This document shows, in pieces, positions 44,186-54,100 of a stretch of DNA of 64,000 nt. Below the pieces are notes generated by a model, which was not told where the DNA came from, searched no databases, and worked only from the letters and a program-made list of their open reading frames with translations. Both the position numbers and the translations under genes were made by a program. Within the stretch, counting starts at the first letter, position 1, and each line of letters begins with the position of its first letter. This DNA comes from Verrucomicrobiota bacterium (GTDB lineage Bacteria > Verrucomicrobiota > Verrucomicrobiia > Opitutales > Opitutaceae), in contig JACRQG010000018.1 in NCBI GenBank assembly GCA_016222805.1, positions 1 to 64,000 of the forward strand, given 5' to 3'.

Positions 44186-45486
44186 GCGGGTCCCGGATCC
44201 CCGCCGGACGCGGGTTTGCGCCCGCGTGCGAGCCGCTCGTGGGCCTGCGCAAACTGGTGCGCGCTGAGTGCCGCGATGATCGAAATCTCCCCGGCCAGCG
44301 CCAAGCCCCCGCAGATCTCGGCCAGCGCCCGTGCATGTTCCGGTCCCGCCAGCCCCATGATCTCCAGACAGGCCCGCTGGCTCGGCAGTCCCGTGCCGCC
44401 GCCCACCGTGCCGACGATCAGGTTGGGCAGCGTCACCGCCGTGTAGAGGGCATCCGCCGCCCGATCGATCTCGAACCGCGTCACCCCCACCGCGGCCTCC
44501 GACACGCACGCCGCATCCTGCCCGCACGCGATGAAGAGCGCGGCGAGCCCGTTGGCATAATGGCCCTGCACGCCGATCGTGCCGCTCATCACCCCGCCGA
44601 GTGCCGACATCCGCCAGTAGTCGATCATCTTCTCCGGCGTCGTGTGCAGGTGGCGCTCGACAATCTTCCGCGGCAGCCGCACCTCCGCGCTGACCTTCTT
44701 CCCGCGCACACTGACAAACGACTGCGCGCTCGCCTTCTTGTCCCCCGAGAGGTTGCCCTCGACGAAGAAGTACTTCGGCTGGATGGGACAGTGCGCGGCG
44801 ATGTGATCGCAGACGGCCTGGGTGGCGATGGTGACCATGTTCTGCCCCGCCGCGTCCCCGGTCGTGTAGTCGAGCAGCAGGTAGACGTGGTTGCCCTCGA
44901 CGGTGAAACGCAGGTCGCGCAACCGGCCATGGCGCGTGGTGGCCTCCGCCGCGGCGCGCAGGGCTTCGAAGTGCTGCAGGCACCAGATGACGAAGTTCCC
45001 GACCTCCAGCAGCGTCGCAAACGCGTAGGCCGGGGCGCGGCAGACGCCCTCGTTGAGAATCGCCGTCGTGCAGCCGCCCGCGAGCGTGATGACGCTGGCT
45101 CCCCGATGGTAGCTCGCCACCAGCGCCGCCTCCGTCGTGGCCAGCGGCAGATAAAAATCGCCCTGCGCGGCGAGGCCGTTCACGCGCAGGGGCCCGGCGA
45201 GGCCGACCGGCAGTTTCACCGTGCCGATGAAGTTCTCGATGTTGCGCGCGTAGGCCTCGTGCCGGCCCAGCGACACGGGATCGGCCACCTCCGGCCGCCC
45301 GGCGGCGGCGTGCGGGAGCAGCGCCCAGCGTTTGTCGACGATGGCGGGATCCGTCTGCGTGGCGCCCGGCACACGCGGAGGCGAATCATGGGTCTTGGGG
45401 GCGAGCCGACGGGCAATCTCCTCCGGAGTCAGGCTGCCGATGATGCTCTGCAGATGCTCGCGGGTGCCCTGGTGGGTGGCGGACAT
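44182..45486 (-). CDS. HMG-CoA reductase
   Basis: Reduces HMG-CoA to mevalonate with NAD(P)H. The catalytic set is complete: Glu119 (ATTEAAL), Lys250 (GNLSGDKK), Asp211 (TTGDAAGQNM) and His416 (QAHERLARGR); ENFIGTVKLPVGLAGPL and VGTVGGGTGLPSQ are also present. The DAAGQNM version of the dimer motif and the 434-residue length mark a bacterial branch distinct from the Pseudomonas class II enzyme. No other mevalonate-pathway gene lies in the window, which makes its use as a dedicated first step of this cluster interesting. The frame is open to 45663 through a repeat, but ATG 45486 gives the natural start. It is the first gene of the cluster. Confidence 0.94.
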   Translation of the reverse strand: MSATHQGTREHLQSIIGSLTPEEIARRLAPKTHDSPPRVPGATQTDPAIVDKRWALLPHAAAGRPEVADPVSLGRHEAYARNIENFIGTVKLPVGLAGPLRVNGLAAQGDFYLPLATTEAALVASYHRGASVITLAGGCTTAILNEGVCRAPAYAFATLLEVGNFVIWCLQHFEALRAAAEATTRHGRLRDLRFTVEGNHVYLLLDYTTGDAAGQNMVTIATQAVCDHIAAHCPIQPKYFFVEGNLSGDKKASAQSFVSVRGKKVSAEVRLPRKIVERHLHTTPEKMIDYWRMSALGGVMSGTIGVQGHYANGLAALFIACGQDAACVSEAAVGVTRFEIDRAADALYTAVTLPNLIVGTVGGGTGLPSQRACLEIMGLAGPEHARALAEICGGLALAGEISIIAALSAHQFAQAHERLARGRKPASGGDPGPA

Positions 45487-45559
45487 GCCGGCAGGTAAGC
45501 CGTCCCGCCAGCGCGACACAAGCTCCGGAGGCCAAAGGGCGCGGACGCAGGTTCCGGCC

Positions 45560-45636
45560 TGTAGGCGGGACGACCACGTCCCGCGCCATCCGGCCAGGGT
45601 CTCCATTACGGCGGGGCGAGGTCGCCCCACCCACAG
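45560..45636. repeat. palindromic repeat, complete two-armed copy (family A, locus 11)
   Basis: TGTAG (45560-45564), hairpin GCGGGAC-GACCAC-GTCCCGC (45565-45584), a 26-base spacer, hairpin GCGGGGCG-AGGT-CGCCCCAC (45611-45630), then CCACA. It fills the centre of the 311-bp divergent gap between the cluster and the next sulfatase; the flanks should hold promoters but none is clear. Confidence 0.8.
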
Positions 45637-45797
45637 GAAAGACAGGAGGTCGCCAGCAATCACCCGCCGGCTGACGTTTCAGGAGCCTGCCGAAGTGCGG
45701 TCCACCCTGCCTTCGCCCGCGCCCTGCGCTGCGCACGGGAATAGGCCTTGCTGGCCAGGCCACTCCGCGACTTGAGTCGATCCGCCCCGACGTCCCG

Positions 45798-47303
45798 ATG
45801 AAACGGTTTCTCGTCTGCCTCACCCTCGCGATCGTCCTGCGGGCGGCGTTCGCCGGCACCACCCCGCCGCCCCGCCCGGACCTGCTCTTGATCATGCCGG
45901 ACCAAATGCGCGGCGACTGCCTCTCGGCCGTCGGCCATCCCCAGGTCCGCACGCCGACCCTCGATGCTCTCGCCGCCCAAGGCACGCTGTTCCGGCGCGC
46001 CTACTCGACTGTGCCCTCGTGCATCCCGGCGCGCTTCGCGCTGCTGACGGGCCGCCAGGCGCAGTCGAGCGGTGTCGTGGGTTACGCGATGCGACGCGTC
46101 ACCGAACCCACCCTGCCGGCCACCCTGGCCGCGGCCGGCTACGCGACCGTCCTCGTGGGTCGCACCATGCACCAGTCGGCCGACAGCGGCGACCTCGGTT
46201 ACGCCCGCCAGTTGCTGGGATCAACCTACGTGGCGGATGACGACTACGATCAGGAGCTAAAACGCGCGCTCCCCGACAGCGGCGGCATCCGGGGCATCGT
46301 CGCCACCCTGCGGCTCGACAACAACCGCTGGCCGGCCGCTCCCTGGCCGCATCCCGAGGAACTTCACCCCACCGCGTGGATCGTCCGTCGCTCGCGCGAG
46401 ATCATCACCACCACCCCGACCGAACGCCCGTTGTTTCTCACCGCGTCGTTCTACGCGCCCCATCCGCCCCTCTTTCCGCCGCGCCGGCTGTACGAAAAGC
46501 ACCTCGGCTCGGCGCTTCCGCCCGTCGCGATGGGTGCGTGGGTGGATCGCGGCCGGCTCCGGCCCGAGGGCGACAAGCAGGGCGCCCGCGTGCTGCTCGA
46601 AGGTGACACCCTGCGCCGCGCCCAGGCCGGGTATTTCGGGTTGATCGAACACATCGATGAGCAGATCGCCGGCTTGATCGCCGACTTTCGCACCCGCAGC
46701 GAACGGGCCGGCCGGCCCTGGGTGATTCTCGTCACCACGGATCACGGCGAAATGCTCGGCGACCATGGGTACTTCCGGAAGTGCGAGCCCTATGAGGGAT
46801 CGGGGAACATCCCCTTCATCGTCGCGGCCGACGCGGCGCTCGGCCTGAGGCGTGGACTGCAGTCGCTCGCGCCGGTCGGCCTCGAGGATGTCATGCCCAC
46901 CCTGCTCGATCTTGCCGGCGTGCCGCGGCCCGCAACGGTCGACGGCCTCAGCCTCGTGCCGGTGCTGCGCGGCCAGGCCACGCGCGTGCGCGACTGGCTC
47001 CATTTCGAGCACGCGCCGACCTACAGCGAGGAGCAGGGGTTTCACGCCCTGGCCGACGGCCGCTATAAGTACATTTGGCGGCCCAAGTCCGGTCGCGAAC
47101 AACTCTTCGATCTCGCCCAAGACCCGCATGAACTCGTCGACCTGGCCTCCCAACCCGGCCAGGCCGACTTGCTCGCTCCATGGCGCCAGCGCCTCACCTC
47201 TCGCCTCGCCGGTCGACCCGAAGGTTTCTCCGACGGAGAAAAACTGATCCCCGGCCGTCCGTACCCGCGCCTGCACCCAGCCCCCAAAACGATCCGACCA
47301 TGA
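45798..47303 (+). CDS. sulfatase (S1 family), exported
   Basis: A 501-residue formylglycine sulfatase. Signal peptide about residues 1-19. Asp35 (LLIMPDQMRGD; only one acidic residue where most have two) and the maturation motif SCIPARFALLTGR (Cys75) are seen; Ala in place of Ser/Thr is tolerated in the family. TTDHGEMLGDHG is the second metal-binding region. The motif variant and PDQMRGD point to a branch different from the other sulfatases here. The next sulfatase gene overlaps its end by four bases. Confidence 0.93.
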   Translation: MKRFLVCLTLAIVLRAAFAGTTPPPRPDLLLIMPDQMRGDCLSAVGHPQVRTPTLDALAAQGTLFRRAYSTVPSCIPARFALLTGRQAQSSGVVGYAMRRVTEPTLPATLAAAGYATVLVGRTMHQSADSGDLGYARQLLGSTYVADDDYDQELKRALPDSGGIRGIVATLRLDNNRWPAAPWPHPEELHPTAWIVRRSREIITTTPTERPLFLTASFYAPHPPLFPPRRLYEKHLGSALPPVAMGAWVDRGRLRPEGDKQGARVLLEGDTLRRAQAGYFGLIEHIDEQIAGLIADFRTRSERAGRPWVILVTTDHGEMLGDHGYFRKCEPYEGSGNIPFIVAADAALGLRRGLQSLAPVGLEDVMPTLLDLAGVPRPATVDGLSLVPVLRGQATRVRDWLHFEHAPTYSEEQGFHALADGRYKYIWRPKSGREQLFDLAQDPHELVDLASQPGQADLLAPWRQRLTSRLAGRPEGFSDGEKLIPGRPYPRLHPAPKTIRP

Positions 47304-48709
47304 CCACGCCCTCCCCCACCCGGTCTTCGCCCCCGCGCCTGGTGAACCTCATCCGACGCGCCCTTCTCGCCGTCTTCCTCCCGGCCGTGCTCCCGCCCGG
47401 CTACTCCGCCGCTCCAGGCCAACCCAATCTCCTCCTCATCGTCTCCGACGACCACGGCTACGCCGATGCCGGCTTCCAGGGCGCCAAGGATCTGCGCACG
47501 CCCCACCTCGATCGCCTGGCCGCCAGCGGGGTCCGTTTCACCAACGGCTACGTCTCGCACCCGTTCTGCAGCCCCACCCGCGCCGGACTCATGACCGGGC
47601 GCTACCAGCAGCGCTTCGGTCACGAGCGCAACCCGTTCTACGATCCCAACGACGCCCGCGAGGGGCTGCCGCTGACCGAGAAGCTGCTGCCCGCACACCT
47701 GCAATCCGCCGGCTACCTCACGGGCTGGGTCGGCAAGTGGCACCTCGGCGCCGCCCCCGCCCTCCGCCCCGAACGCCGCGGGTTTGCCGAAACCTACGGC
47801 TTCATCGGCGGCGGCCACCGTTTCCGCGAATGGCAGGAGAACGTCGCGGTCGAATACAACGTGCCGATCGAGCGGAATGGTCAGCGCGAACCCGCCCCCG
47901 AGCACCTCACGCCTGCCTTTGGCCGCGAGGCCGGGGCCTTCATCCGGCGGCACCCTGCTCAGCCCTGGTTCCTTTACCTCGCCTTCAACGCCCCGCACAC
48001 GCCCCACGAGCCCACCCCCGAACGGCTCGCGCGCTTCTCCGCCATCAAGGATCCGGTGCGCCAGAAATACGCCGCCCAGCTCAGCCTCATGGACGACGCC
48101 ATCGGCGAAGCCCTCGCCACGCTGCGTGACACCGGCCAGGAACGACGCACCTTGATCTTCTTCTTCAGCGACAACGGCGGTCCCGTCTCGGTCAACGGCT
48201 CCGACAACACACCTCTCCGCGGGGCGAAGGGCTCCGTCTACGAAGGCGGCGTGCGGGTGCCGTTTCTCGTCGCCTGGCCCGGCCGGATTGAGGGCGGGCG
48301 CACGGACCACCGGATGGTGAGTTCACTCGATGTGTTCGCCACTGCGCTCGCGATGGCCGACGTGCCGATGCCAACGGACCGGAAATACGACGGCGTCAAC
48401 CTCGTGCCCTACCTCACCGGCGAGAAGGTCGGCCAGCCCCACGAGCGGCTCTTCTGGCGCAATGCCAACCTGCTGGCTGTCCGCGACGGCCACTGGAAAC
48501 TCGTGCGCGGCGCGGGAAAGTCCGATGAGCTGTACGACCTGGAGAAGGATGTCGGCGAAAAGAACGATGTCGCGTGGGCCAATCCGGCGGTGACCACGCG
48601 CCTGGCCGCCGCCCTCGAAGCCTGGAACAAGGAGCTGATCGATCCCGTCTTCCAGGGCACCGCCGGCCGGGCCGGCAATGCCAAGAAGGCGAAACAGAAA
48701 AAGAAGTAG
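47300..48709 (+). CDS. sulfatase (S1 family), exported
   Basis: A 469-residue formylglycine sulfatase with export segment ALLAVFLPAVLPPGYSAA, Asp50-Asp51 (IVSDDHGYAD), CSPTR (Cys90), VGKWHLG and FFSDNGG. It ends in a Lys-rich tail (KKAKQKKK) like the sulfatase at 24167-25639. ATG 47300 overlaps the previous stop (ATGA), so the two are translationally coupled and probably act on linked or successive sulfate groups (inference). Confidence 0.94.
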   Translation: MTTPSPTRSSPPRLVNLIRRALLAVFLPAVLPPGYSAAPGQPNLLLIVSDDHGYADAGFQGAKDLRTPHLDRLAASGVRFTNGYVSHPFCSPTRAGLMTGRYQQRFGHERNPFYDPNDAREGLPLTEKLLPAHLQSAGYLTGWVGKWHLGAAPALRPERRGFAETYGFIGGGHRFREWQENVAVEYNVPIERNGQREPAPEHLTPAFGREAGAFIRRHPAQPWFLYLAFNAPHTPHEPTPERLARFSAIKDPVRQKYAAQLSLMDDAIGEALATLRDTGQERRTLIFFFSDNGGPVSVNGSDNTPLRGAKGSVYEGGVRVPFLVAWPGRIEGGRTDHRMVSSLDVFATALAMADVPMPTDRKYDGVNLVPYLTGEKVGQPHERLFWRNANLLAVRDGHWKLVRGAGKSDELYDLEKDVGEKNDVAWANPAVTTRLAAALEAWNKELIDPVFQGTAGRAGNAKKAKQKKK

Positions 48710-48811
48710 TCGCGGACCCGGCGCCGGCGGCGGCCCAGAACAGACTGGATCGGTCATTCTCGCCGGGCGCGTCGAGCCAGGCCGATCGCACTACGCGACC
48801 AATCCCGATCG

Positions 48812-48836
48812 GCCGGGGTCACCGCCCCCGGCTACA
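48812..48836. repeat. palindromic repeat, single hairpin (family B, locus 12)
   Basis: The perfect hairpin GCCGGGG-TCACCGC-CCCCGGC (48812-48832) is followed by CTACA (48832-48836), in the 200-bp gap between two sulfatase genes. Confidence 0.7.
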
Positions 48837-48909
48837 TCCCCGGCGCTCTTCACGGAGGTTGCACCCGCGGGCAGCGCCGTGAAATTCTTCCCTGCAACCG
48901 CCTTTCCCG

Positions 48910-50877
48910 ATGCCCCTGATCCCCCGCCCGCTCGTCTTCGCCCTCGCCGTCGCCACCGGGACCACCGGCCTCGCCGCCACCGCGGCCCGCCGCCCCAATG
49001 TCGTCATGTTCCTGGTCGACGACATGGGCTGGGTCGACTCCGGCGTGTATGGCTCACGCTACTACGAAACACCGCACCTCGACGCCTTTGCCGCCCGGGC
49101 AATGCGCTTCACCGACGCCTACGCCCAGCCGCTCTGCTCCCCGACCCGGGCCAGCCTGATGACCGGCAAGTACTCCGCGCGCCACGGCATCACCACCGCC
49201 TCAGGGCACCAGCCTCCCCAGCCTCCCGGCCACGTCTTCCGCCCCGCCTCTGCGCCGGCAAACCAGGCGCTGCTGACGCCACAGAGCAAGAACTATCTCG
49301 ACCCCGCCGAAATCACCTATGCCGAAGCCCTGCGCGCGGCCGGCTACCGCACCGGGCACTTTGGCAAGTGGCACCTCGGGCTGACCGAACCGCACTGGCC
49401 GGAACGCCAGGGATTTGACGTCGCGTTTCACTGCCACCCGGACCCCGGACCGCCCGGAGGCTATTTCTCACCGTACGGGGTCATCGCCTCGGGCACCCCG
49501 CGCGGGCAGCAGCGCGTCGGCACGATCACCGACGGGCCGCCGGGGGAGTACATCGTCGATCGGGTGACCGATGAGGCGATCCGCTTCCTCGAAGCCAGCC
49601 GCGATCGGCCCTTTCTGCTCAACGTCTGGCAGTATGGCGTGCACGGGCCCTGGGGCCACAAGCTCGAGTACACGCGGCAATTTGCAGGCAAGCAGGACCC
49701 CACCGGCCGGCAGGGCAATCCGATCATGGCCTCGATGCTGCGCAGTGTCGACGAGAGCTTCGGCCGGATCCTCGCGGCGCTCGATCGCCTTGGCCTCGCC
49801 GACCACACCATCGTGATCTTCAACTCCGACAACGGCGGCAACGTGCACAGCAACGTGCCCGACACCGCCAAGACCGCCAGGGCCGAGAAGGCCAAGTCCG
49901 GCCAACTGGCCGACTGGCGCAAGTGGGCCGGCAACCTCCCCCCGACCAACAACGCCCCGCTGCGCGACGGCAAGGGCACGCTCTACGAAGGCGGCACGCG
50001 GGTGCCGCTGCTGTGGAGCTGGGCCGGGAAAATTCGCCCGGGCACCACCAGCGACGCCGTGGTCGGGCATATCGACTTCTACCCCACCCTGCTCGAACTC
50101 CTCGGCCTGCCGCGCCCGGCGCAGCAGGTGATGGACGGCGTGAGCTACGCCCGCGTGCTCACCGCCGGAGTCGGCCTCGAGCGCCGCGCGTTCTTCAACT
50201 ACTTTCCCCATGCCCGCAACAGCGGCGGCGTCTCGGTGCGGGCCGGCGACTGGAAGCTGATCCGCTGGTTCGATCCCCAGGCGCCGCGCGAGCTCTACCA
50301 CCTGCGCGAGGACTTGGGCGAGGCCCGCAATCTCGCGGAGACGCAACCCGCGCGCGTGCGTGAACTCGATGCGTTGATCGACGGCTTTCTGCGCGACACC
50401 GGAGCGCTGGCGCCTGTTCCGAACCCCGCCTACAACGCGGCGGCCCCGAGCCGCAAGCGCGCCGCCGGTGCTCCCGCCACCGCCGCCGCGCTGCGGCGCT
50501 GGGTCCCCAAGGCCGCCACCGTCACGACTCGCGAAGGGGCACTGGTGGTCGAGGGAGACGGGCGCAGTCCGTTCCTCGCGGTCACGCGACTCGACCAGGC
50601 CGGTCCGGTAACCCTCACGCTCCGCGCGCGGACCGCCGGCGGCGTCGCCAGAGTGCAATGGCGCACGGCGGCCCAGGCGGAGTTTCCGGCCACGGGGCAG
50701 TCGGTGGAGTTCACGCTGGCGGCGTCGACGGAATGGAGCGAGGCCCGGGTCACCCTGCCCGTCGAAGGATCGCTGCAACACCTCCGCCTCTACCTGCCGG
50801 CCCAGAAGGCGCCGGTCGAAATCGACTGGATCGATCTGGTCTCCCCCGGCCGCGCCCCCCGGCGGTGGGATTTCTGA
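48910..50877 (+). CDS. sulfatase with C-terminal beta-sandwich extension, exported
   Basis: A 655-residue protein. Signal peptide about residues 1-26; catalytic domain about 27-510 with Asp37-Asp38 (LVDDMGWVD), CSPTR (Cys76), FGKWHLG and NSDNGG. After a Pro/Ala linker, residues about 525-655 form an added beta-rich domain (VTLTLRARTAGGVARVQW, EIDWIDLVSPG) that looks like a carbohydrate-binding-type sandwich. This tail occurs with certain polysaccharide sulfatases. It is third in the plus-strand sulfatase run. Confidence 0.92.
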   Translation: MPLIPRPLVFALAVATGTTGLAATAARRPNVVMFLVDDMGWVDSGVYGSRYYETPHLDAFAARAMRFTDAYAQPLCSPTRASLMTGKYSARHGITTASGHQPPQPPGHVFRPASAPANQALLTPQSKNYLDPAEITYAEALRAAGYRTGHFGKWHLGLTEPHWPERQGFDVAFHCHPDPGPPGGYFSPYGVIASGTPRGQQRVGTITDGPPGEYIVDRVTDEAIRFLEASRDRPFLLNVWQYGVHGPWGHKLEYTRQFAGKQDPTGRQGNPIMASMLRSVDESFGRILAALDRLGLADHTIVIFNSDNGGNVHSNVPDTAKTARAEKAKSGQLADWRKWAGNLPPTNNAPLRDGKGTLYEGGTRVPLLWSWAGKIRPGTTSDAVVGHIDFYPTLLELLGLPRPAQQVMDGVSYARVLTAGVGLERRAFFNYFPHARNSGGVSVRAGDWKLIRWFDPQAPRELYHLREDLGEARNLAETQPARVRELDALIDGFLRDTGALAPVPNPAYNAAAPSRKRAAGAPATAAALRRWVPKAATVTTREGALVVEGDGRSPFLAVTRLDQAGPVTLTLRARTAGGVARVQWRTAAQAEFPATGQSVEFTLAASTEWSEARVTLPVEGSLQHLRLYLPAQKAPVEIDWIDLVSPGRAPRRWDF

Positions 50878-51049
50878 TCCCGGTCTTCGTCCCCGTCCGC
50901 CTCCTTCGCGCCCCTGGCGGCCCCGCGTGCGCCCGGCTTGGGCAGGCTCGCGGCAGCGATCCGCGGCCTGACCGATGAACTCCCCGCCGGCTTCAATGGT
51001 GTGCTCGCCCCTCTCCCGGGCCAGTTAAACAGGCCCCGCCGTGTTCCCG

Positions 51050-51154
51050 CCCGCCGTCGGCGTTGAACCCCACCACCACCCCAACAGAGCGCAGCGCCTC
51101 ACAGAGGCGCCGCGCCGCCTCCGCGTCCTGCGAAGCGTAAGAAAGGAAGATGGA
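51050..51154 (-). pseudogene. stub of a second TIR-domain gene
   Basis: Ten bases beyond the stop of the TIR-TPR gene, the same strand encodes SIFLSYASQDAEAARRLCEA and then LRSVGVVVGFNADGG. This is clearly homologous to the first 35 residues of the TIR domain next door (FLSYASQD, EALR, GV and V-x-F conserved). There is no start codon in a natural place and the homology stops abruptly. It is the remnant of a tandem paralogue, not a functional gene. The rest of 50878-51164 is unremarkable. Confidence 0.75.
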
Positions 51155-51164
51155 GCGGCTGGCC

Positions 51165-54100
51165 TCAGCGGAGCTCCTGCAACTGCTCGTCGTGCAGGCC
51201 AATTTTCCGCAGGAAGGCCGGCCAGCGGGGGTCGGCGTGGAGGGATTCGAACAAGATCTCGGATCCGCAAAAACTGAGCCCCGGATCGCGTTGCCGGAGG
51301 GCACGCTCCAGCCAGCGGAACGCGTTGTCGGCATCGCCGCGGAAGCCATATACCTGGGCTACCTGATAGGCCGCCACGTCTCCCTCGCGCTCACTGAGCT
51401 CGGCGAGGGCAGCCTCCGCACCCGCGCGATCGCCCTCGCCCCATCGGGCCAGCGCGATCGCCTGGGTCCGCGCCCATCCGGAGCTCTCCCGGTTGGCCGC
51501 GGCTGCGGCCTCGCCGGCCTTCCCTTGCAGGAGCTTCACCAGCGCAATCCCGGCGTAGCCAACCGGCGAGGCCACGCTCATTTCGACCGCCCGCCGAAAC
51601 TCCGCTTCGGCGTCCTCCAGGCGCCGCGCATTGACCAGGGCGAAAGCAAAGTTCACCCGCAGTTCCGGATTCACCGGGTCCGCCGCCACCGCCTTGCGTC
51701 CGGCCGCCACCGCCCGATCCCGCTCTCCGAGCGCCGTCGCCAGCCGCATCTCGCTTTCCAGCGCCGTGGTCGGCGCGAGTTCCAACAGGCGACGCACCGA
51801 GGCCCGGGCGCCCTTCCAGTCAAAAGCGATCAACTGGAAGTTGACCCGCGCCAGGTGCGCCTCGGGCAGATCGGGCGCCAGCTCCACCGCGCGGCCCGAA
51901 GCCCGCTCGGACAACGCGTAGCCAGCCTCCACCTCCGGACGCGTGTTTCCCCAGCCACTGCGCAGGCGGCCGACCTGCGCCAACAGCGCCCACGCCAAGG
52001 CAAAGTTCGAGTCGCGCTCGACCGCCTGCTGCAGCAGCGCCTCCGCCCGGGCGAAACTCTCCAGCGAAAACTGATTCGCCAGGAACTTGCCGCGCAGATA
52101 GAGCTCGTGCGCCTCGGCGTTTTTCGTGCCGCCTTTCTGCGCGGCTTGCACCAGGGCGACCATCTCCGTGGCGGCCACCCCCGTGGAATCGCCCGTGAGC
52201 CTCCCGCGCAACTCCGTCGCGATCGCCGCCGCCAACTCGCTCTGCGTGGCAAACAAATCGGTGGGTTCGAGCGGCCCAAAGCTCTTCGACCACACTGCAA
52301 CATTCGTCGCCGCCCGGCTGAGACGGGCGGTGATTTTGACCTTGTTGCCGAATTTCTGCACGCTGCCCTCGACCACGTGGGCCGCGCCGAGTTTTTCGCC
52401 CACCTCCTGCGCCGTGGGGTTCTTCCCTCTGAAGGACCACGCCGAGGTCCGCGCCGCGACGCGCAGGCCGGGAATCTTCTGCAGGACCGTCAGCAGTTCC
52501 TCGGCGATGCCGTCGGAAAAGTACTCGTTGTCCTTGTCCGCGCTTTGATTGACGAACGGCAGCACGGCGACGGATTTTTCGCCCGGCTTCGCCGTGGCCT
52601 CAGCCGGTGCGGGCGCCGCCTGGACGATTTCCTGAAAACGCGGATCGGCGCGCAACGGGTCGAAGGCCGGATCGAGTTCGAGCACGGCGCGGGTGATGAC
52701 ATAGCCATCGGTGAACGCGGTCCGATAGGTGCGCAGATCCTGCAGGGCCGCATCCACCAGGCCGGCGGTGGCGAGCAGCGCGGAGAGATGTGTGCCGCGC
52801 AGGAACACCGGCTGATCCCCCTGGGATCGCTGCTGGATCAAGGCACAGAGGGTACGCGCCGTCTCCAGATCGCCGAGGCGGGCCAGCGCCCAGGCTTTCC
52901 AATACAGCGCGGAAAGCTCGTCGGGGTGGAGCGCCAACTCGCGCTCCGCCACCTGCACCACCTGACGCCAGTCGGCCTGCGCCGCGACGGTCTGGCCTGC
53001 CCGTTCGTAGGCCCGGGCCGAGAGCACGGCCCGGGGGCCGGAGAAATTGGCGTCGCGCAGATAGTCGCGCGGCACTCCGCGCACCACCGCAAGCGCGGGG
53101 TCGGCCCGCCCCGCCCAGAAATAGGCCTGCCAAGCGAAGAACGCGCCCCGATCCTCCCGCGTCAGCCACGCCGGCCAGGCCTCGGATTCCACGGAAGAAA
53201 CCGCGGCCGCGGTGTCCCCGCGCCACCGCGTCTTCAGCAGGACTGCAAACGTGAGGAGCCGGCCGGTGGGCCGGCGCGCCAGCCCCGAAGCCAGCACGGT
53301 CTCCGCCTCGGTGTGCCGGCCCCGTCGGACCAGCACGTTGATGAGATCCCCGACTGCAGTCGGATGCCCGCCGGAAAGTGCGACCGCGCGTCGCATCGCC
53401 GCAATCGACTCGTCGGTGCGATTGAGAAACCGATAGGCGGTGGCGAGCGCCCGCTGGATCTGCCAGTTCTCCGGCTCACGCTGCGCGAGTACCTGCAGAT
53501 CCCGCTCAATTTCCTGGATGGCCTTCTCGCGGGTGGACTGCACCGTGGCCCCGGCCCAACCGGGCGTAAGCCGAGCATTGGCATGCACGATCCGGGCGGA
53601 GACCGATTCTGGCGCGAGGGCCAACAGACGAGTCGCTTGCCGGCTGAGTTGGTCGCGGCGGGCCTCCGAGCCATCAATGCTGTGCCAGACCATCGTATAA
53701 GACAGCCAGGTCGCCAACTCCCACGCCGACGCCTCGGCCGGGTCGCGATCGATGGCCCGCTGCACGAGTTCTTCGGCCAGAAGCAGGTTCTCGCGGTTCA
53801 GTTCGTCGCCGTCATCGTAGATCTTCCGCGCCTGCGCCACCAGCTTTTGGGCTTCACTCCCGGGGGCGGCGGCTGTTTTCGGAGGCGGCGAGGCCGGCAC
53901 GCCAGAAGACCGCGGGGCGCCCGGCTTCAGCCCGAAGTAGAGCGTCGCGGCAATCCCGGCTGCCACCAGGCCGCCCCACCTCCAGGTCCGCCACGCCCTT
54001 CCCGCCTGGGTCCGCGGCGGCGGCAACAAGGACTGGGCGTTTTCCGTGGCTGCAAACATCGCCGTCTCCCCGGTGGTACCTGTCAACACCCGCTGCACCC

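Noticed and set aside
45487-45663. N-terminal extension of HMG-CoA reductase to 45663
   Set aside because: It reads through palindromic repeat locus 11 (VGRPRPA and similar); the family-like start follows ATG 45486.
50993-51349. 118-codon minus-strand gene containing the TIR fragment
   Set aside because: Its first 65 codons are an out-of-frame shadow of the TIR-TPR gene's 3' end; only the 35-codon homology is meaningful, so it is recorded as a pseudogene stub.
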